Below, piece after piece: positions 11,063-18,508 of a stretch of DNA of 64,000 bases. The DNA is from JAWVFN01 sp963696625. GTDB taxonomy: Bacteria; Actinomycetota; Thermoleophilia; Solirubrobacterales; 70-9. The stretch lies in contig CAVOKZ010000007.1 of NCBI GenBank assembly GCA_963696625.1, positions 102,705 to 166,704 of the forward strand. Direction: 5' to 3'. The notes beneath the pieces are model-generated. The model saw only the letters and a list, made by a program, of their open reading frames with translations. It did not search any database and was not told the origin of the DNA. The translations under genes were made by a program, and so were the position numbers. Numbering within the stretch: the stretch's first letter is position 1; the number at the start of each line of letters is the position of its first letter.

Positions 11063-11481
11063 TGCTGATGCCGAAGCGGGTCAAGTACCGCAAGCAGATG
11101 CGCGGCCGGCGCCGCGGCTACTCCAAGGGAGGAACCACCGTCGCCTTCGGCGAGTACGGGCTCAAGGCCCTCGACCGCGGGTGGATCACCAACCGCCAGA
11201 TCGAGGCCGCCCGTGTCGCGATGACGCGCAAGATCAAGCGCGGCGGCAAGGTCTGGATCAACATCTTTCCCGACAAGCCGATCACCTCGAAGCCGGCAGA
11301 GACCCGGATGGGATCGGGCAAGGGCAACCCCGAAGGCTGGGTCGCCGTGGTCAAGCCGGGCCGCGTGATGTTCGAGATCGCCGGCGTCGAGGACGACCTC
11401 GCGCGCGACGCGATGCGCCTCGCCGGCCACAAGCTTCCGATCAGGACCAAGATCGTGCGACGCGAAGGAGCCGAGGGATGA
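11062..11481 (+). CDS. rplP: 50S ribosomal protein L16
   Basis: A 139-residue L16 near the A site of the 50S subunit. MLMPKRVKYRKQMRGRRRG, GLKALDRGWITNRQIEAARVAM and RMGSGKGNPEGWVAVVKPGR are characteristic. ATG at 11062 overlaps the rpsC stop; the ATG two codons on is an alternative. Its own TGA overlaps the ATG of a 24-codon spacer frame (ATGA). Confidence 0.97.
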   Translation: MLMPKRVKYRKQMRGRRRGYSKGGTTVAFGEYGLKALDRGWITNRQIEAARVAMTRKIKRGGKVWINIFPDKPITSKPAETRMGSGKGNPEGWVAVVKPGRVMFEIAGVEDDLARDAMRLAGHKLPIRTKIVRREGAEG

Positions 11482-11552
11482 TCGGCGCCTGCCCCATTTG
11501 CACCTCGTTCCGTTTGCAGGCGCCGAGTCATCCCGGGAAGGGGTGCTGGTGA
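11478..11552 (+). CDS. 24-residue spacer mini-ORF with CPxC motif (rplP-rpmC)
   Basis: The frame MIGACPICTSFRLQAPSHPG, then KGCW, starts on the rplP stop (ATGA) and ends on the likely rpmC start (GTGA). It fills the 67-base gap exactly. The DNA also forms a long inverted repeat: an 11-bp arm (TCGGCGCCTGC) near the start pairs with GCAGGCGCCGA across about 23 bases. It is unrelated in sequence to the three repeat-family frames but sits in the gap in the same way. Translation is plausible by coupling; function is unknown. Confidence 0.4.
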   Translation: MIGACPICTSFRLQAPSHPGKGCW

Positions 11553-11761
11553 AGGGCGCCGAGGTCCACAACATGAAGGACGACGAGCTGGTCGAGCGCA
11601 TCAAGACCTCGCGCGAAGAGCAGTTCAACCTGCGCTTCCAGCACGCCACCGGCGAGCTCGAGAACTCGGCGCGCATCGGCGAGGCCAAGCGCGACGTCGC
11701 CCGGCTGCTGACCGTGGCCAATGAGCGCGGCATCGATCTTCAGAAAGCACTAAAGGAGTAG
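11549..11761 (+). CDS. rpmC: 50S ribosomal protein L29
   Basis: A 70-residue L29 of the exit-tunnel rim. The helical hairpin core is MKDDELVERIKTSREEQFNL and RFQHATGELENSARIGEAKR. GTG at 11549 is preferred because GGGAAGGGG lies just upstream at good spacing; GTG at 11543 is also in frame. It overlaps the end of the 24-residue spacer frame. rpsQ follows after 45 bases. Confidence 0.93.
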   Translation: MKGAEVHNMKDDELVERIKTSREEQFNLRFQHATGELENSARIGEAKRDVARLLTVANERGIDLQKALKE

Positions 11762-11806
11762 ACCCATCGTTGCCAGAGCTGGCACTCTGGCACTCGACTG
11801 ACACAA

Positions 11807-12508
11807 ATGGCAGACGAAGAGAAAAAGAACGAAGAGACTCCGGAAGAGACCCCGGCCGAGGAGACCAAGGCCGAGAAGACTCCGGCGCAGGAGCCGAAGG
11901 CCGAGGAGCCGAAGGCTGAAGAGACTCCCGCGGAGGAGGCTCCGGCCGAGGACGCCCCCGCAGAGGAGGAGGCTCCGGCCGAGGACGCCGACGCCGGCGA
12001 TGACGCGGGGAACGACGCCGGTGGGGATGCCCCTGCGCCTGCCGCCTCCGGCGATGACGAGGACTTGGACTGGAAGGCCAAGAAGCGGCTCGAGCGCTCG
12101 CGCGAGCCGCACGAGGCCGGCCCCCGGCGCAGCCCGGAAGAGAAGGCCGCCGAGCGCGACGCCAGGCGCAAGGCCGCCAAGGCCGAGCGCAGCCGCTACC
12201 GCAAGCGGGCACGGACCAAGCGCGAGAAGGGCACGCCGACGCCGCCCGCCGAGCGCGAGACGGTCGCGCCCAAAATCCGCCAGGGCACCGTCGTCTCCAA
12301 CAAGGCCGACAAGACGATCACCGTCCGCATCGACGTCGTCCGCCGTCACCCCACCTACGAGAAGATCGTGCGCCAGTCGGGCACTCTGCACGCCCACGAC
12401 GAGCGCAACGAGGCCGGCGAGGGCGACCTGGTGAAGATCGCCGAGACCCGCCCGCTCTCGCGCCTCAAGCGCTGGCGCCTGACCGAGATCGTGGAGAAGG
12501 CGAAATAG
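11807..12508 (+). CDS. rpsQ: 30S ribosomal protein S17 with long charged N-terminal arm
   Basis: A 233-residue protein, against about 85 for a usual S17. The real S17 fold is the last ~85 residues (KIRQGTVVSNKADKTITVRI, RHPTYEKIVRQSGTLHAHDE, RPLSRLKRWRLTEIV). Residues 1-85 are an acidic Pro/Ala/Glu arm with PAEE-type repeats. Residues ~90-145 switch to a basic Arg/Lys region. The whole frame is open from ATG at 11807 and no internal start is clearly better. The acidic-then-basic layout suggests a flexible surface arm (inference). Confidence 0.93.
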   Translation: MADEEKKNEETPEETPAEETKAEKTPAQEPKAEEPKAEETPAEEAPAEDAPAEEEAPAEDADAGDDAGNDAGGDAPAPAASGDDEDLDWKAKKRLERSREPHEAGPRRSPEEKAAERDARRKAAKAERSRYRKRARTKREKGTPTPPAERETVAPKIRQGTVVSNKADKTITVRIDVVRRHPTYEKIVRQSGTLHAHDERNEAGEGDLVKIAETRPLSRLKRWRLTEIVEKAK

Positions 12509-12509
12509 C

Positions 12510-12878
12510 GTGATTCAGCAAGAGACAAAGCTGAAGGTGGCCGACAACTCCGGCGCCCGCGAGATCCTCTGCATCCGCGTCAAGGGCGGCTCGCACCGCC
12601 GCTACGCGCACATCGGCGACGTGATCACGGCCACGGTCAAGCACGCCAACCCCCAGGGCGGCGTGCGCAAGGGCGAGGTCGTTCAGGCCGTCGTCGTGCG
12701 CACCGTGAAGCAGCTCGGCCGCAAGGACGGCACCTACATCTCCTTCGACGAGAACGCGGCGGTGCTGATCGACGACGCCGGCGCGCCGCGCGGCACCCGC
12801 ATCTTCGGTCCCGTCGCCCGCGAGCTCCGCGACCGCAACTTCATGCGCATCGTTTCGTTGGCACCGGAGGTGCTTTAG
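12510..12878 (+). CDS. rplN: 50S ribosomal protein L14
   Basis: A 122-residue L14 forming an inter-subunit bridge. MIQQETKLKVADNSGAREIL, RRYAHIGDVITATVK and the FDENAAVLI/GTRIFGPVARELR segments are classic. It starts with GTG one base after the rpsQ stop. Its stop is followed two bases later by the GTG of mini-ORF copy 3. Confidence 0.98.
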   Translation: MIQQETKLKVADNSGAREILCIRVKGGSHRRYAHIGDVITATVKHANPQGGVRKGEVVQAVVVRTVKQLGRKDGTYISFDENAAVLIDDAGAPRGTRIFGPVARELRDRNFMRIVSLAPEVL

Positions 12879-12880
12879 CG

Positions 12881-13042
12881 GTGACTCCTCCCACGACAAC
12901 GCGCCTCAGCCGGCTGCAAACCTTCGCTGGCTCTTCGTCCTCGGGCTTGCCTTTGCCTCCAGCAAAGGCTGCGCCCTGCGTCCTCGACCAGCTCGGTTTT
13001 CGCTCGGCTGAGACGCATTGCCGCGGAAGGAGCCACCGCTGA
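12881..13042 (+). CDS. Spacer mini-ORF, copy 3 of interspersed repeat (rplN-rplX)
   Basis: A 53-codon frame starts with GTG two bases after the rplN stop and ends in TGA that shares its A with the rplX ATG (TGATG). Only the middle matches copies 1 and 2 strongly: the peptide SSGLPLPPAKAAPCVLDQLG and the perfect hairpin (GCCTTTGC at 12949-12956, GCAAAGGC at 12962-12969). The flanks have diverged, but the frame remains open. AAGGAG near the end is well placed for rplX. The conserved middle with changed ends argues that the core is the unit that is maintained or moved. Confidence 0.5.
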   Translation: MTPPTTTRLSRLQTFAGSSSSGLPLPPAKAAPCVLDQLGFRSAETHCRGRSHR

Positions 13043-13383
13043 TGGCCCACAAGATGAAAATCCGCAAGGACGACAGCGTCGTCGTCACCGGCGGCAAGGA
13101 CCGCGGCAAGACCGGCAAGGTGATTCGCACCGAGCCGAAGAAGCACCGCGTCTACGTCGAGGGCCTCAACATCGTCAAGCGCAGCCAGCGCCCGCGCTCG
13201 GTCAAGGACGCCCAGAAGGGCGGCGAGGTCGGCGGCATCATCGAGAAGGAAGGGCCGATCGACATCTCCAACGTGATGCTCCTCGACCCGGCGAACAACA
13301 CGCCGACCCGGATCCGCATCGAGCGCGGCGCCGACGGCAAGCGCAGGCGGCTCTCGCAAAAATCCGGAAAAGAGATCGACTGA
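13042..13383 (+). CDS. rplX: 50S ribosomal protein L24
   Basis: A 113-residue L24, an assembly initiator of the 50S subunit. MAHKMKIRKDDSVVVTGGKD with RGKTGKV is the KOW motif region, and HRVYVEGLNIVKRSQRP follows. ATG at 13042 overlaps the stop of mini-ORF copy 3 and has AAGGAG upstream; the ATG 8 codons upstream belongs to the spacer. Its stop overlaps rplE. Confidence 0.97.
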   Translation: MAHKMKIRKDDSVVVTGGKDRGKTGKVIRTEPKKHRVYVEGLNIVKRSQRPRSVKDAQKGGEVGGIIEKEGPIDISNVMLLDPANNTPTRIRIERGADGKRRRLSQKSGKEID

Positions 13384-14222
13384 TGGAAGCCACGCAGACA
13401 GAAGCCCCGGCCGAACAGCACAAGCAGGCGGCTCCGCCGCCGCGGCTGCGCGAGATCTACGAGTCAGAGCTTCGCGGCAAGCTGATCGAGCGCTTCGGCT
13501 TCTCGAGCCCGATGCGCGCGCCGACGCTGACCAAGATCGTGCTCAACATGGGCATCGGCGACGCCAAGCAGGACACGAAGATGCTCGAGGCCGCCGTCGA
13601 GCAGATGGCCGTGATCGCCGGCCAGGCGCCCAGCGTGCGCCGCGCGAAGAAGTCGGTCGCCAACTTCAAGGTCCGCGAGGACATGCCCGTGGGCGTCGCC
13701 GTCACCTTGCGCCGCGCCCGCATGTGGGAGTTCCTCGACCGCCTGGTGACGATCGCGATCCCGCGCATCCGCGACTTCCGCGGTCTCAACCCGCGCTCGT
13801 TCGACGGTCGGGGCAACTACTCGCTCGGCGTGCGCGAGCAGCTGATCTTCCCCGAGATCGATTACGACTCGATCGACCAGGTCCGCGGCCTCGACGTGAC
13901 GATCGCCACCACCGCGCAGAACGACATCGAGGCGTTCGCCCTGCTCGATGGGCTCGGCCTGCCCTTCGCGGCCGACGGCCGCCCCGGCGAGGCCGACAAG
14001 GCCGCCGAGAAAGAGGATGAGCGCCGCCACGAGGAAGCCCGCGAGCGCGCCGAGGCCGAGGCCGCCGCGCTCGAGCAGCTCAAGGCCGAGAACCCCGAGG
14101 CCTACGAGAAGCCCGTCCGCGAGGAGGAAGGCGAGGAAGGCGAAGGCGAGGAAGGTGAAGTGGAAGGCGGCGAATCAGCCGCGGATGAAACTACTGACGG
14201 TGAGGAGAAAGCAGACGGTTAA
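13383..14222 (+). CDS. rplE: 50S ribosomal protein L5 with acidic C-terminal tail
   Basis: A 279-residue protein, against about 180 in most bacteria. Residues ~20-195 are L5, which binds 5S rRNA and contacts P-site tRNA (LTKIVLNMGIGDAKQDTKML, VRRAKKSVANFKVREDMPVG, RDFRGLNPRSFDGRGNYSLG). The last ~80 residues are a predicted helical Glu/Ala/Arg stretch followed by a tail dominated by Glu and Gly. No frameshift is needed to explain it. A short tandem-repeat patch follows the stop. Confidence 0.95.
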   Translation: MEATQTEAPAEQHKQAAPPPRLREIYESELRGKLIERFGFSSPMRAPTLTKIVLNMGIGDAKQDTKMLEAAVEQMAVIAGQAPSVRRAKKSVANFKVREDMPVGVAVTLRRARMWEFLDRLVTIAIPRIRDFRGLNPRSFDGRGNYSLGVREQLIFPEIDYDSIDQVRGLDVTIATTAQNDIEAFALLDGLGLPFAADGRPGEADKAAEKEDERRHEEARERAEAEAAALEQLKAENPEAYEKPVREEEGEEGEGEEGEVEGGESAADETTDGEEKADG

Positions 14223-14231
14223 AGAGGCCGC

Positions 14232-14283
14232 TAGCCGCTGGCCGCTGGAAACCAGCGACTAGCGACCAGCGACCAGCGACCAA
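14232..14283 (+). repeat. Short tandem repeat between rplE and rpsN
   Basis: The spacer contains consecutive units of AGCGACC/AGCGACT, preceded by two imperfect reverse-complement units (CCGCTGG). The same unit recurs in the rpsH-rplF spacer. The repeat separates rplE from rpsN in an operon whose other genes mostly touch. Confidence 0.6.
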
Positions 14284-14289
14284 TTCCCT

Positions 14290-14475
14290 ATGGCCAAGAC
14301 ATCTCAAAAAGTAAGACAGCAGCGCGAGCCCAAGTACAAGACCCGCGGCTATCACCGCTGCCGCCGCTGCGGGCGCCCGCGCGCGTACTACCGCAAGTTC
14401 GGCCTCTGCCGGATCTGCCTGCGCGACGCGGCCCACAAGGGCTGGGTGCCCGGGATGACCAAGTCGAGCTGGTGA
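14290..14475 (+). CDS. rpsN: 30S ribosomal protein S14, zinc type
   Basis: A 61-residue S14 of the short zinc-binding class, with CRRCG and CRICL forming the C-x2-C ... C-x2-C site and GYHRCRRCGRPRAYYRKFGL as signature. It resides in the 30S head next to S3 and S10. ATG at 14290 follows the tandem-repeat spacer. rpsH begins 19 bases after the stop. Confidence 0.97.
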   Translation: MAKTSQKVRQQREPKYKTRGYHRCRRCGRPRAYYRKFGLCRICLRDAAHKGWVPGMTKSSW

Positions 14476-14494
14476 GCATGATCGGAACACCACC

Positions 14495-14896
14495 ATGCTG
14501 AGCGATCCCGTCTCCGACTACCTGACCCGCCTGCGCAACGCGCTCGCCGCCGAGCACGACGAGGTCGAGATCCCGGCTTCGAAGCTGAAGCGGGAGATGT
14601 CGCGCATCCTCAAGGAGCAGGGGTACATCCGCGACTTCTCGGTCCAGGCCGGGACCGTCGGCGAAGTGATCAAGCTCCAGCTCAAGTACACCGACGACCG
14701 CGACCGCCTGCCCGTGATCAAGGGCATCAAGCGCGTCTCGCGCCCCGGGCGCCGGCGCTACGTCGACCGCACCGAGGTTCCGCGGGTGCAGGGCGGCATG
14801 GGCACCGCGATCGTCTCGACCTCCTCCGGTGTGATGACCGGCCACGACGCCAAGCGCCAGGGCGTGGGCGGCGAAGTAGTGGCGTACGTTTGGTGA
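14495..14896 (+). CDS. rpsH: 30S ribosomal protein S8
   Basis: A 133-residue S8, a primary 16S rRNA binder and in several bacteria the spc-operon autoregulator. It begins MLSDPVSDYLTRLRNA and ends with the conserved GGMGTAIVSTSSGVMTGHDAK. Length is normal. A 40-base spacer with another copy of the tandem unit separates it from rplF. Confidence 0.98.
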   Translation: MLSDPVSDYLTRLRNALAAEHDEVEIPASKLKREMSRILKEQGYIRDFSVQAGTVGEVIKLQLKYTDDRDRLPVIKGIKRVSRPGRRRYVDRTEVPRVQGGMGTAIVSTSSGVMTGHDAKRQGVGGEVVAYVW

Positions 14897-14901
14897 TCGA
14901 G

Positions 14902-14934
14902 ATCCAGCGACCAGCGACCAGCGACTAAGCGACC
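14902..14934 (+). repeat. Short tandem repeat between rpsH and rplF
   Basis: Three to four copies of CAGCGAC-type units lie directly before rplF. They match the array before rpsN in unit and orientation. The two arrays bracket rpsN-rpsH. Confidence 0.55.
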
Positions 14935-14936
14935 TA

Positions 14937-15470
14937 ATGAGCCGAATCGGCAAACAACCCATCTCCCTACCTGACGGCGTGACCGTTGAGATCGCCCCTG
15001 GCAGTGTCACCGTCAAGGGCCCAAAGGGCGAGCTGACGCAGGTGCTGCCGAGCGAGATGAAGGTCGAGCAGGCCGATGGGACGATCACCGTCGATCGCCC
15101 GACCAACCGCGGCGAGCACCGCGCGCTCCACGGCCTCACACGCAGCCTGATCGCGAACATGGTCGAGGGCGTCACCGAGGGCTTCGAGAAGCGCCTCCAG
15201 ATCCAGGGCGTCGGCTATCGCGCCCAGCTCAAGGGCAAGAGCCTCGAGCTGGCGCTCGGCTACTCGCACCCCGTGCAGATGGAGGCCCCCGAGGGCATCG
15301 ACTTCGAGGTTCCGCAGCCGACCGAGGTCATCGTCAGGGGAATCGACAAGCAGCTCGTCGGCGAGACCGCGGCGCGCGTGCGCAAGCACCGCCCGCCCGA
15401 GCCCTACAAGGGCAAGGGCGTCCGCTACGCCGGCGAGCGCGTCAGCCGCAAGGTGGGTAAGCGCGCATGA
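14937..15470 (+). CDS. rplF: 50S ribosomal protein L6
   Basis: A 177-residue L6 near the factor-binding site. MSRIGKQPISLPDGVTVEI is the standard start, with VKGPKGELTQVL, IQGVGYRAQLKGKSLELALGY and the terminal PPEPYKGKGVRYAGERV. Its TGA overlaps the ATG of a 25-codon spacer frame. Confidence 0.98.
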   Translation: MSRIGKQPISLPDGVTVEIAPGSVTVKGPKGELTQVLPSEMKVEQADGTITVDRPTNRGEHRALHGLTRSLIANMVEGVTEGFEKRLQIQGVGYRAQLKGKSLELALGYSHPVQMEAPEGIDFEVPQPTEVIVRGIDKQLVGETAARVRKHRPPEPYKGKGVRYAGERVSRKVGKRA

Positions 15471-15544
15471 GCATCCATGCGCCGGCTGCTCCGCTTCGCG
15501 TCCGCTGCTGTCGCGTCATTGCGCGAACGGGGTGGACCGGATGA
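15467..15544 (+). CDS. 25-residue spacer mini-ORF (rplF-rplR)
   Basis: The frame starts on the rplF stop (ATGA) and its TGA overlaps the rplR ATG (ATGA), so it bridges the 70-base gap exactly. The peptide (MSIHAPAAPLRVRCCRVIAR and five more residues) is basic with two adjacent cysteines. The DNA at 15480-15508 resembles one arm of the second repeat family (GCTCCGCTTCGCGTCCGCTG), so a repeat insertion may have created the spacer. Translation is inferred only from the overlaps. Confidence 0.35.
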   Translation: MSIHAPAAPLRVRCCRVIARTGWTG

Positions 15545-15894
15545 CGGTGCTTTCAAAGCCGCAGAAGCGCCTGCGCCGCCGCCGCCGCGTGCGCGCCAAG
15601 GTGCGGGGCTCGGCCGAGCGGCCGCGCCTGTCCGTCTTCCGTTCAAACCGCGGTGTCTTCGCCCAGCTGATCGACGACGACGCCGGCAAGACGCTGGCCG
15701 CCGTCACCTGGACCGAGGGCGAGCTCAAGGGCCTCTCGCCGATGGAGCAGGCGAAGAGGGCGGGCGAGCTGATCGCCAAGCGTGCGAGCGATGCCGGAAT
15801 CTCGACCGTCGTCTTCGACCGCGGCGGCTACCAGTACCACGGCCGGGTCAAGGCGCTCGCCGAAGGCGCGCGCGAAGGAGGGCTAAGGTTCTGA
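15541..15894 (+). CDS. rplR: 50S ribosomal protein L18
   Basis: A 117-residue L18 that binds 5S rRNA. It shows KVRGSAERPRLSVFRSNRGV, FAQLIDDDAGKTLAAVTW and the C-terminal FDRGGYQYHGRVKALAEGAR with EGGLRF. ATG at 15541 fits the family start; GTG at 15532 is also in frame. The stop lies one base before rpsE. Confidence 0.97.
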   Translation: MTVLSKPQKRLRRRRRVRAKVRGSAERPRLSVFRSNRGVFAQLIDDDAGKTLAAVTWTEGELKGLSPMEQAKRAGELIAKRASDAGISTVVFDRGGYQYHGRVKALAEGAREGGLRF

Positions 15895-15895
15895 G

Positions 15896-16550
15896 ATGAG
15901 CGTCGAGCAAGTTTCAGCCAAGGGTCTCGACCTGCAGGAGCGGGTGATCGAGATCAACCGCGTGGCCAAGGTCGTCAAGGGCGGCCGCCGCTTCTCGTTC
16001 ACCGCGCTGGTCGCGGTCGGCGACGAGGACTCGCGTCGTCGGCATCGGCTACGGCAAGGCGCGCGAGGTCCCGCTGGCGATCCAGAAGGCGGTCGAGAAC
16101 GCCCGCAAGGACCTGATCCGCATCCCCAAGTACGGGCAGACGATCACCCACTTCGTCATCGGCCGCTTCGGCGCCGGCCACGTCGTCCTGCGCCCGGCCA
16201 GCCCCGGTACCGGCGTGATCGCCGGCGGCGGCGTCCGCGCCGTGCTCGAGCTCGGCGGCGTCCGCGACGTGCTGACCAAGAGCATCGGCACCCAGAACCC
16301 GATCAACCTGGTCAAGGCGACGATGGAGGGCCTCTACTCCCTCCGCCGCCCCGAGGACGTCGCCGAGCTGCGCGGCCTCACGGTCCGCGAGGTCCTCGGC
16401 ATCGGGCCCGACACCAACGAAAAGAAGGAAGAGGTGGCGGAGGACGTCACCCCCAAGGCCGTCGACGCCGCGCCGGCGGCTGACGCCGCGCCGGCGGCTG
16501 AAGAGGCACCTGCCGCCGAGGCTCCACCGGAGGCCCCTTCCGATGGCTGA
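15896..16550 (+). CDS. rpsE: 30S ribosomal protein S5, frameshift in this sequence
   Basis: S5 supports mRNA unwinding and decoding accuracy. The first 45 codons (MSVEQVSAKGLDLQERVIEI to VAVGDEDS) are in one frame. From 16032 the frame one base later reads RVVGIGYGKAREVPLAIQKA and then TITHFVIGRFGAGHVVLRPA to the end. Loss of two bases from a CG run at about 16031-16037 explains this exactly. S5 is essential, so a sequence or assembly error is most likely. The C-terminus has an Ala/Pro/Glu-rich tail of about 35 residues. The last 8 bases overlap rpmD. Confidence 0.9.
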
Positions 16551-16719
16551 CATCAAGCTCAAGCAGGTCCGCTCGCCGATCCACAGCTCCGGCAAGCAGC
16601 GCGACACGCTGCGCTCGCTGAAGCTCGGGCGCATCGGCAAGTCCGCGACCCATACGGACACACCCCAGCTTCAGGGCATGATCCGCACCGTCGAGCACCT
16701 GGTCGAGGTGGAGAGGTAA
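16543..16719 (+). CDS. rpmD: 50S ribosomal protein L30
   Basis: A 58-residue L30: MADIKLKQVRSPIHSSGKQR, then LRSLKLGRIGKSATHTDTPQ and GMIRTVEHLVEVE. Both the length and the VRSPI and LGL-like motifs fit. ATG at 16543 overlaps the rpsE stop by 8 bases, and its TAA overlaps the rplO ATG by one base (TAATG). Confidence 0.95.
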   Translation: MADIKLKQVRSPIHSSGKQRDTLRSLKLGRIGKSATHTDTPQLQGMIRTVEHLVEVER

Positions 16720-17240
16720 TGGCCGCCGCCAAGGAGAAGCGGGGCGTCCGCGACCGCGATCCGGCCGAGATCGGCCTGCACTCGATCAAGCCGAAGCCGG
16801 GCTCGCGCAGGCCGCGCAAGCGCGTCGGCCGCGGCGAGGGCTCGGGCACCGGCAAGCAGGCCGGCCGCGGGCACAAGGGCGCGGGCTCGCGCTCGGGCTC
16901 GAAGAGCCGGGCCGGCTACGAGGGCGGCCAGAACCCGATCCACATGCGGATGCGCAAGCTGCGCGGCCCGAATCGCAAGATGTCGATGCCGTTCGAGAAG
17001 TTCCGCACCCGGACCCAGCCGGTCAACGTCGGCGATCTCGACGATCGCTTCAAGGCCGACGCCGAGGTCACACCCGAGTCCCTGCGCGAGACCGGTCTCG
17101 CCAAGCGCCGCCACCCGGTGAAGATCCTCGGCAACGGCGAGATCAAGACCAAGCTCACGGTCAAGGCCCACGGCTTCAGCAACTCGGCCAAAGAGAAGAT
17201 CGAAGCGGCCGGGGGTACCTGCGAGGTAATCAGCTCTTGA
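16719..17240 (+). CDS. rplO: 50S ribosomal protein L15
   Basis: A 173-residue L15 with an N-terminal extension of about 17 residues before LHSIKPKPGSRRPRKRVGRG. The glycine-rich GSGTGKQAGRGHKGAGSRSG loop and the C-terminal KLTVKAHGFSNSAKEKIEAA are typical. It binds 23S rRNA late in assembly. Its TGA overlaps the secY TTG (TTGA). Confidence 0.97.
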   Translation: MAAAKEKRGVRDRDPAEIGLHSIKPKPGSRRPRKRVGRGEGSGTGKQAGRGHKGAGSRSGSKSRAGYEGGQNPIHMRMRKLRGPNRKMSMPFEKFRTRTQPVNVGDLDDRFKADAEVTPESLRETGLAKRRHPVKILGNGEIKTKLTVKAHGFSNSAKEKIEAAGGTCEVISS

Positions 17241-18508
17241 TCAGGACGATCGGAAACGCTTTCACGGTTCCGGATATCCGCCGGAAGATCATGTTCGTCG
17301 CCGGGATCCTCGCGCTCTACCGGCTCGGTGCCTACATCCCCGCCCCCGGCGTCGACGCCAACACGATCAAGGAGATCGAGGACAACTTCTCCGGCTCCAA
17401 CATCCTCGGCTTCCTCAACCTCTTCTCGGGCGGCAGCCTCTCGCGCCTCAGCCTCTTCTCGCTGGGGATCATGCCCTACATCACCGCCTCGATCATCCTG
17501 CAGCTGCTGACGGTCGTCGTGCCCTCGCTCGAGAAGCTCCAGAAGGAGGGCGAGGTCGGCCAGCAGAAGATCACCCAGTACACCCGCTACCTGACCGTGG
17601 CCCTCGCCTTCGGCCAGTCGATCGGCTACGTCTTCCTCTTCCGCTCGTTCCAGAACAGCGCCGGCACCAGCGTCGTCGGCGAGCTCACCTTCGCCAAGAC
17701 GATGCTGATCGTGATCTGCCTAACCGCGGGCTGCACGCTGCTGATGTGGATGGGCGAGCTGATCACCCAGCGCGGGGTCGGCAACGGGATCTCGCTGATG
17801 ATCTTCGCCTCGATCACTGCCGGGCTCGCGAACGGGATCCAGCAGTGGTGGAACAACCCCGATCAGGTCTTCGTCGTGATGATGCCGTTCGTCGCGCTGG
17901 CGGTGATCGTCGCGATCGTCTTCGTCCAGGAAGGCCAGCGGCGGATCCCGGTCCAGTACGCGAAGCGGGTCGTGGGCAGGCGAATGACCTCTGGGGGCTC
18001 GACCTACCTGCCGCTGCGCGTGAACATGGCCGGCGTGATCCCGGTCATCTTCGCGGCCTCGATCATGGCCTTCCCGCCGACGATCGGCCAGTTGATCAAC
18101 ACCCCCGCCGCGCTCGACTTCGCCGCCTTCTTCGGCCCCAACGAGTGGGCCTACGTGGTCGGCGAGGTCTTCTTCATCATCATCTTCACCTACTTCTACA
18201 CGGCGGTCACCTTCAACCCGGTCGACCAGGCCGACAACCTCAAGCAGCACGGCGGCTTCATCCCGGGCGTCCGGCCGGGCCGCCCGACCGCCGAGTACCT
18301 CGACCGCATCCTCTCGCGCCTGACCTTCCCCGGCGCCCTCTATCTCGGCGCGGTCGCCGCCCTGCCGACGATCCTGATCAGCCAGACCTCGGCCAACTTC
18401 TTCTTCGGAGGCACGTCGATCCTGATCGTCGTCGGCGTCGCCCTCGACACCGTGAAGCAGTTGGAAGCGCAGCTGATGATGCGCAACTACGAAGGGTTCC
18501 TCAAATAG
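17237..18508 (+). CDS. secY: Protein translocase subunit SecY
   Basis: A 423-residue, ten-helix channel protein of the Sec translocon in the cytoplasmic membrane. Visible landmarks are LYRLGAYIPAPGVD after helix 1, the plug and lateral-gate region SLFSLGIMPYITASIILQLL, the VQEGQRRIPVQYAKR cytoplasmic loop and the late FNPVDQADNLKQHGGFIPG loop with RPGRPT. The start is TTG at 17237 overlapping the rplO stop. adk overlaps its end. Confidence 0.98.
   Translation: MIRTIGNAFTVPDIRRKIMFVAGILALYRLGAYIPAPGVDANTIKEIEDNFSGSNILGFLNLFSGGSLSRLSLFSLGIMPYITASIILQLLTVVVPSLEKLQKEGEVGQQKITQYTRYLTVALAFGQSIGYVFLFRSFQNSAGTSVVGELTFAKTMLIVICLTAGCTLLMWMGELITQRGVGNGISLMIFASITAGLANGIQQWWNNPDQVFVVMMPFVALAVIVAIVFVQEGQRRIPVQYAKRVVGRRMTSGGSTYLPLRVNMAGVIPVIFAASIMAFPPTIGQLINTPAALDFAAFFGPNEWAYVVGEVFFIIIFTYFYTAVTFNPVDQADNLKQHGGFIPGVRPGRPTAEYLDRILSRLTFPGALYLGAVAALPTILISQTSANFFFGGTSILIVVGVALDTVKQLEAQLMMRNYEGFLK

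Noticed and set aside
14186..14262. 25-codon frame bridging rplE and rpsN
   Set aside because: It starts 34 bases inside rplE and ends 28 bases before rpsN, so it does not follow the coupled-spacer pattern.
16022..16043. Programmed frameshifting in rpsE
   Set aside because: No slippery sequence with a downstream pseudoknot is evident, and a two-base loss from a CG run is a simpler explanation.
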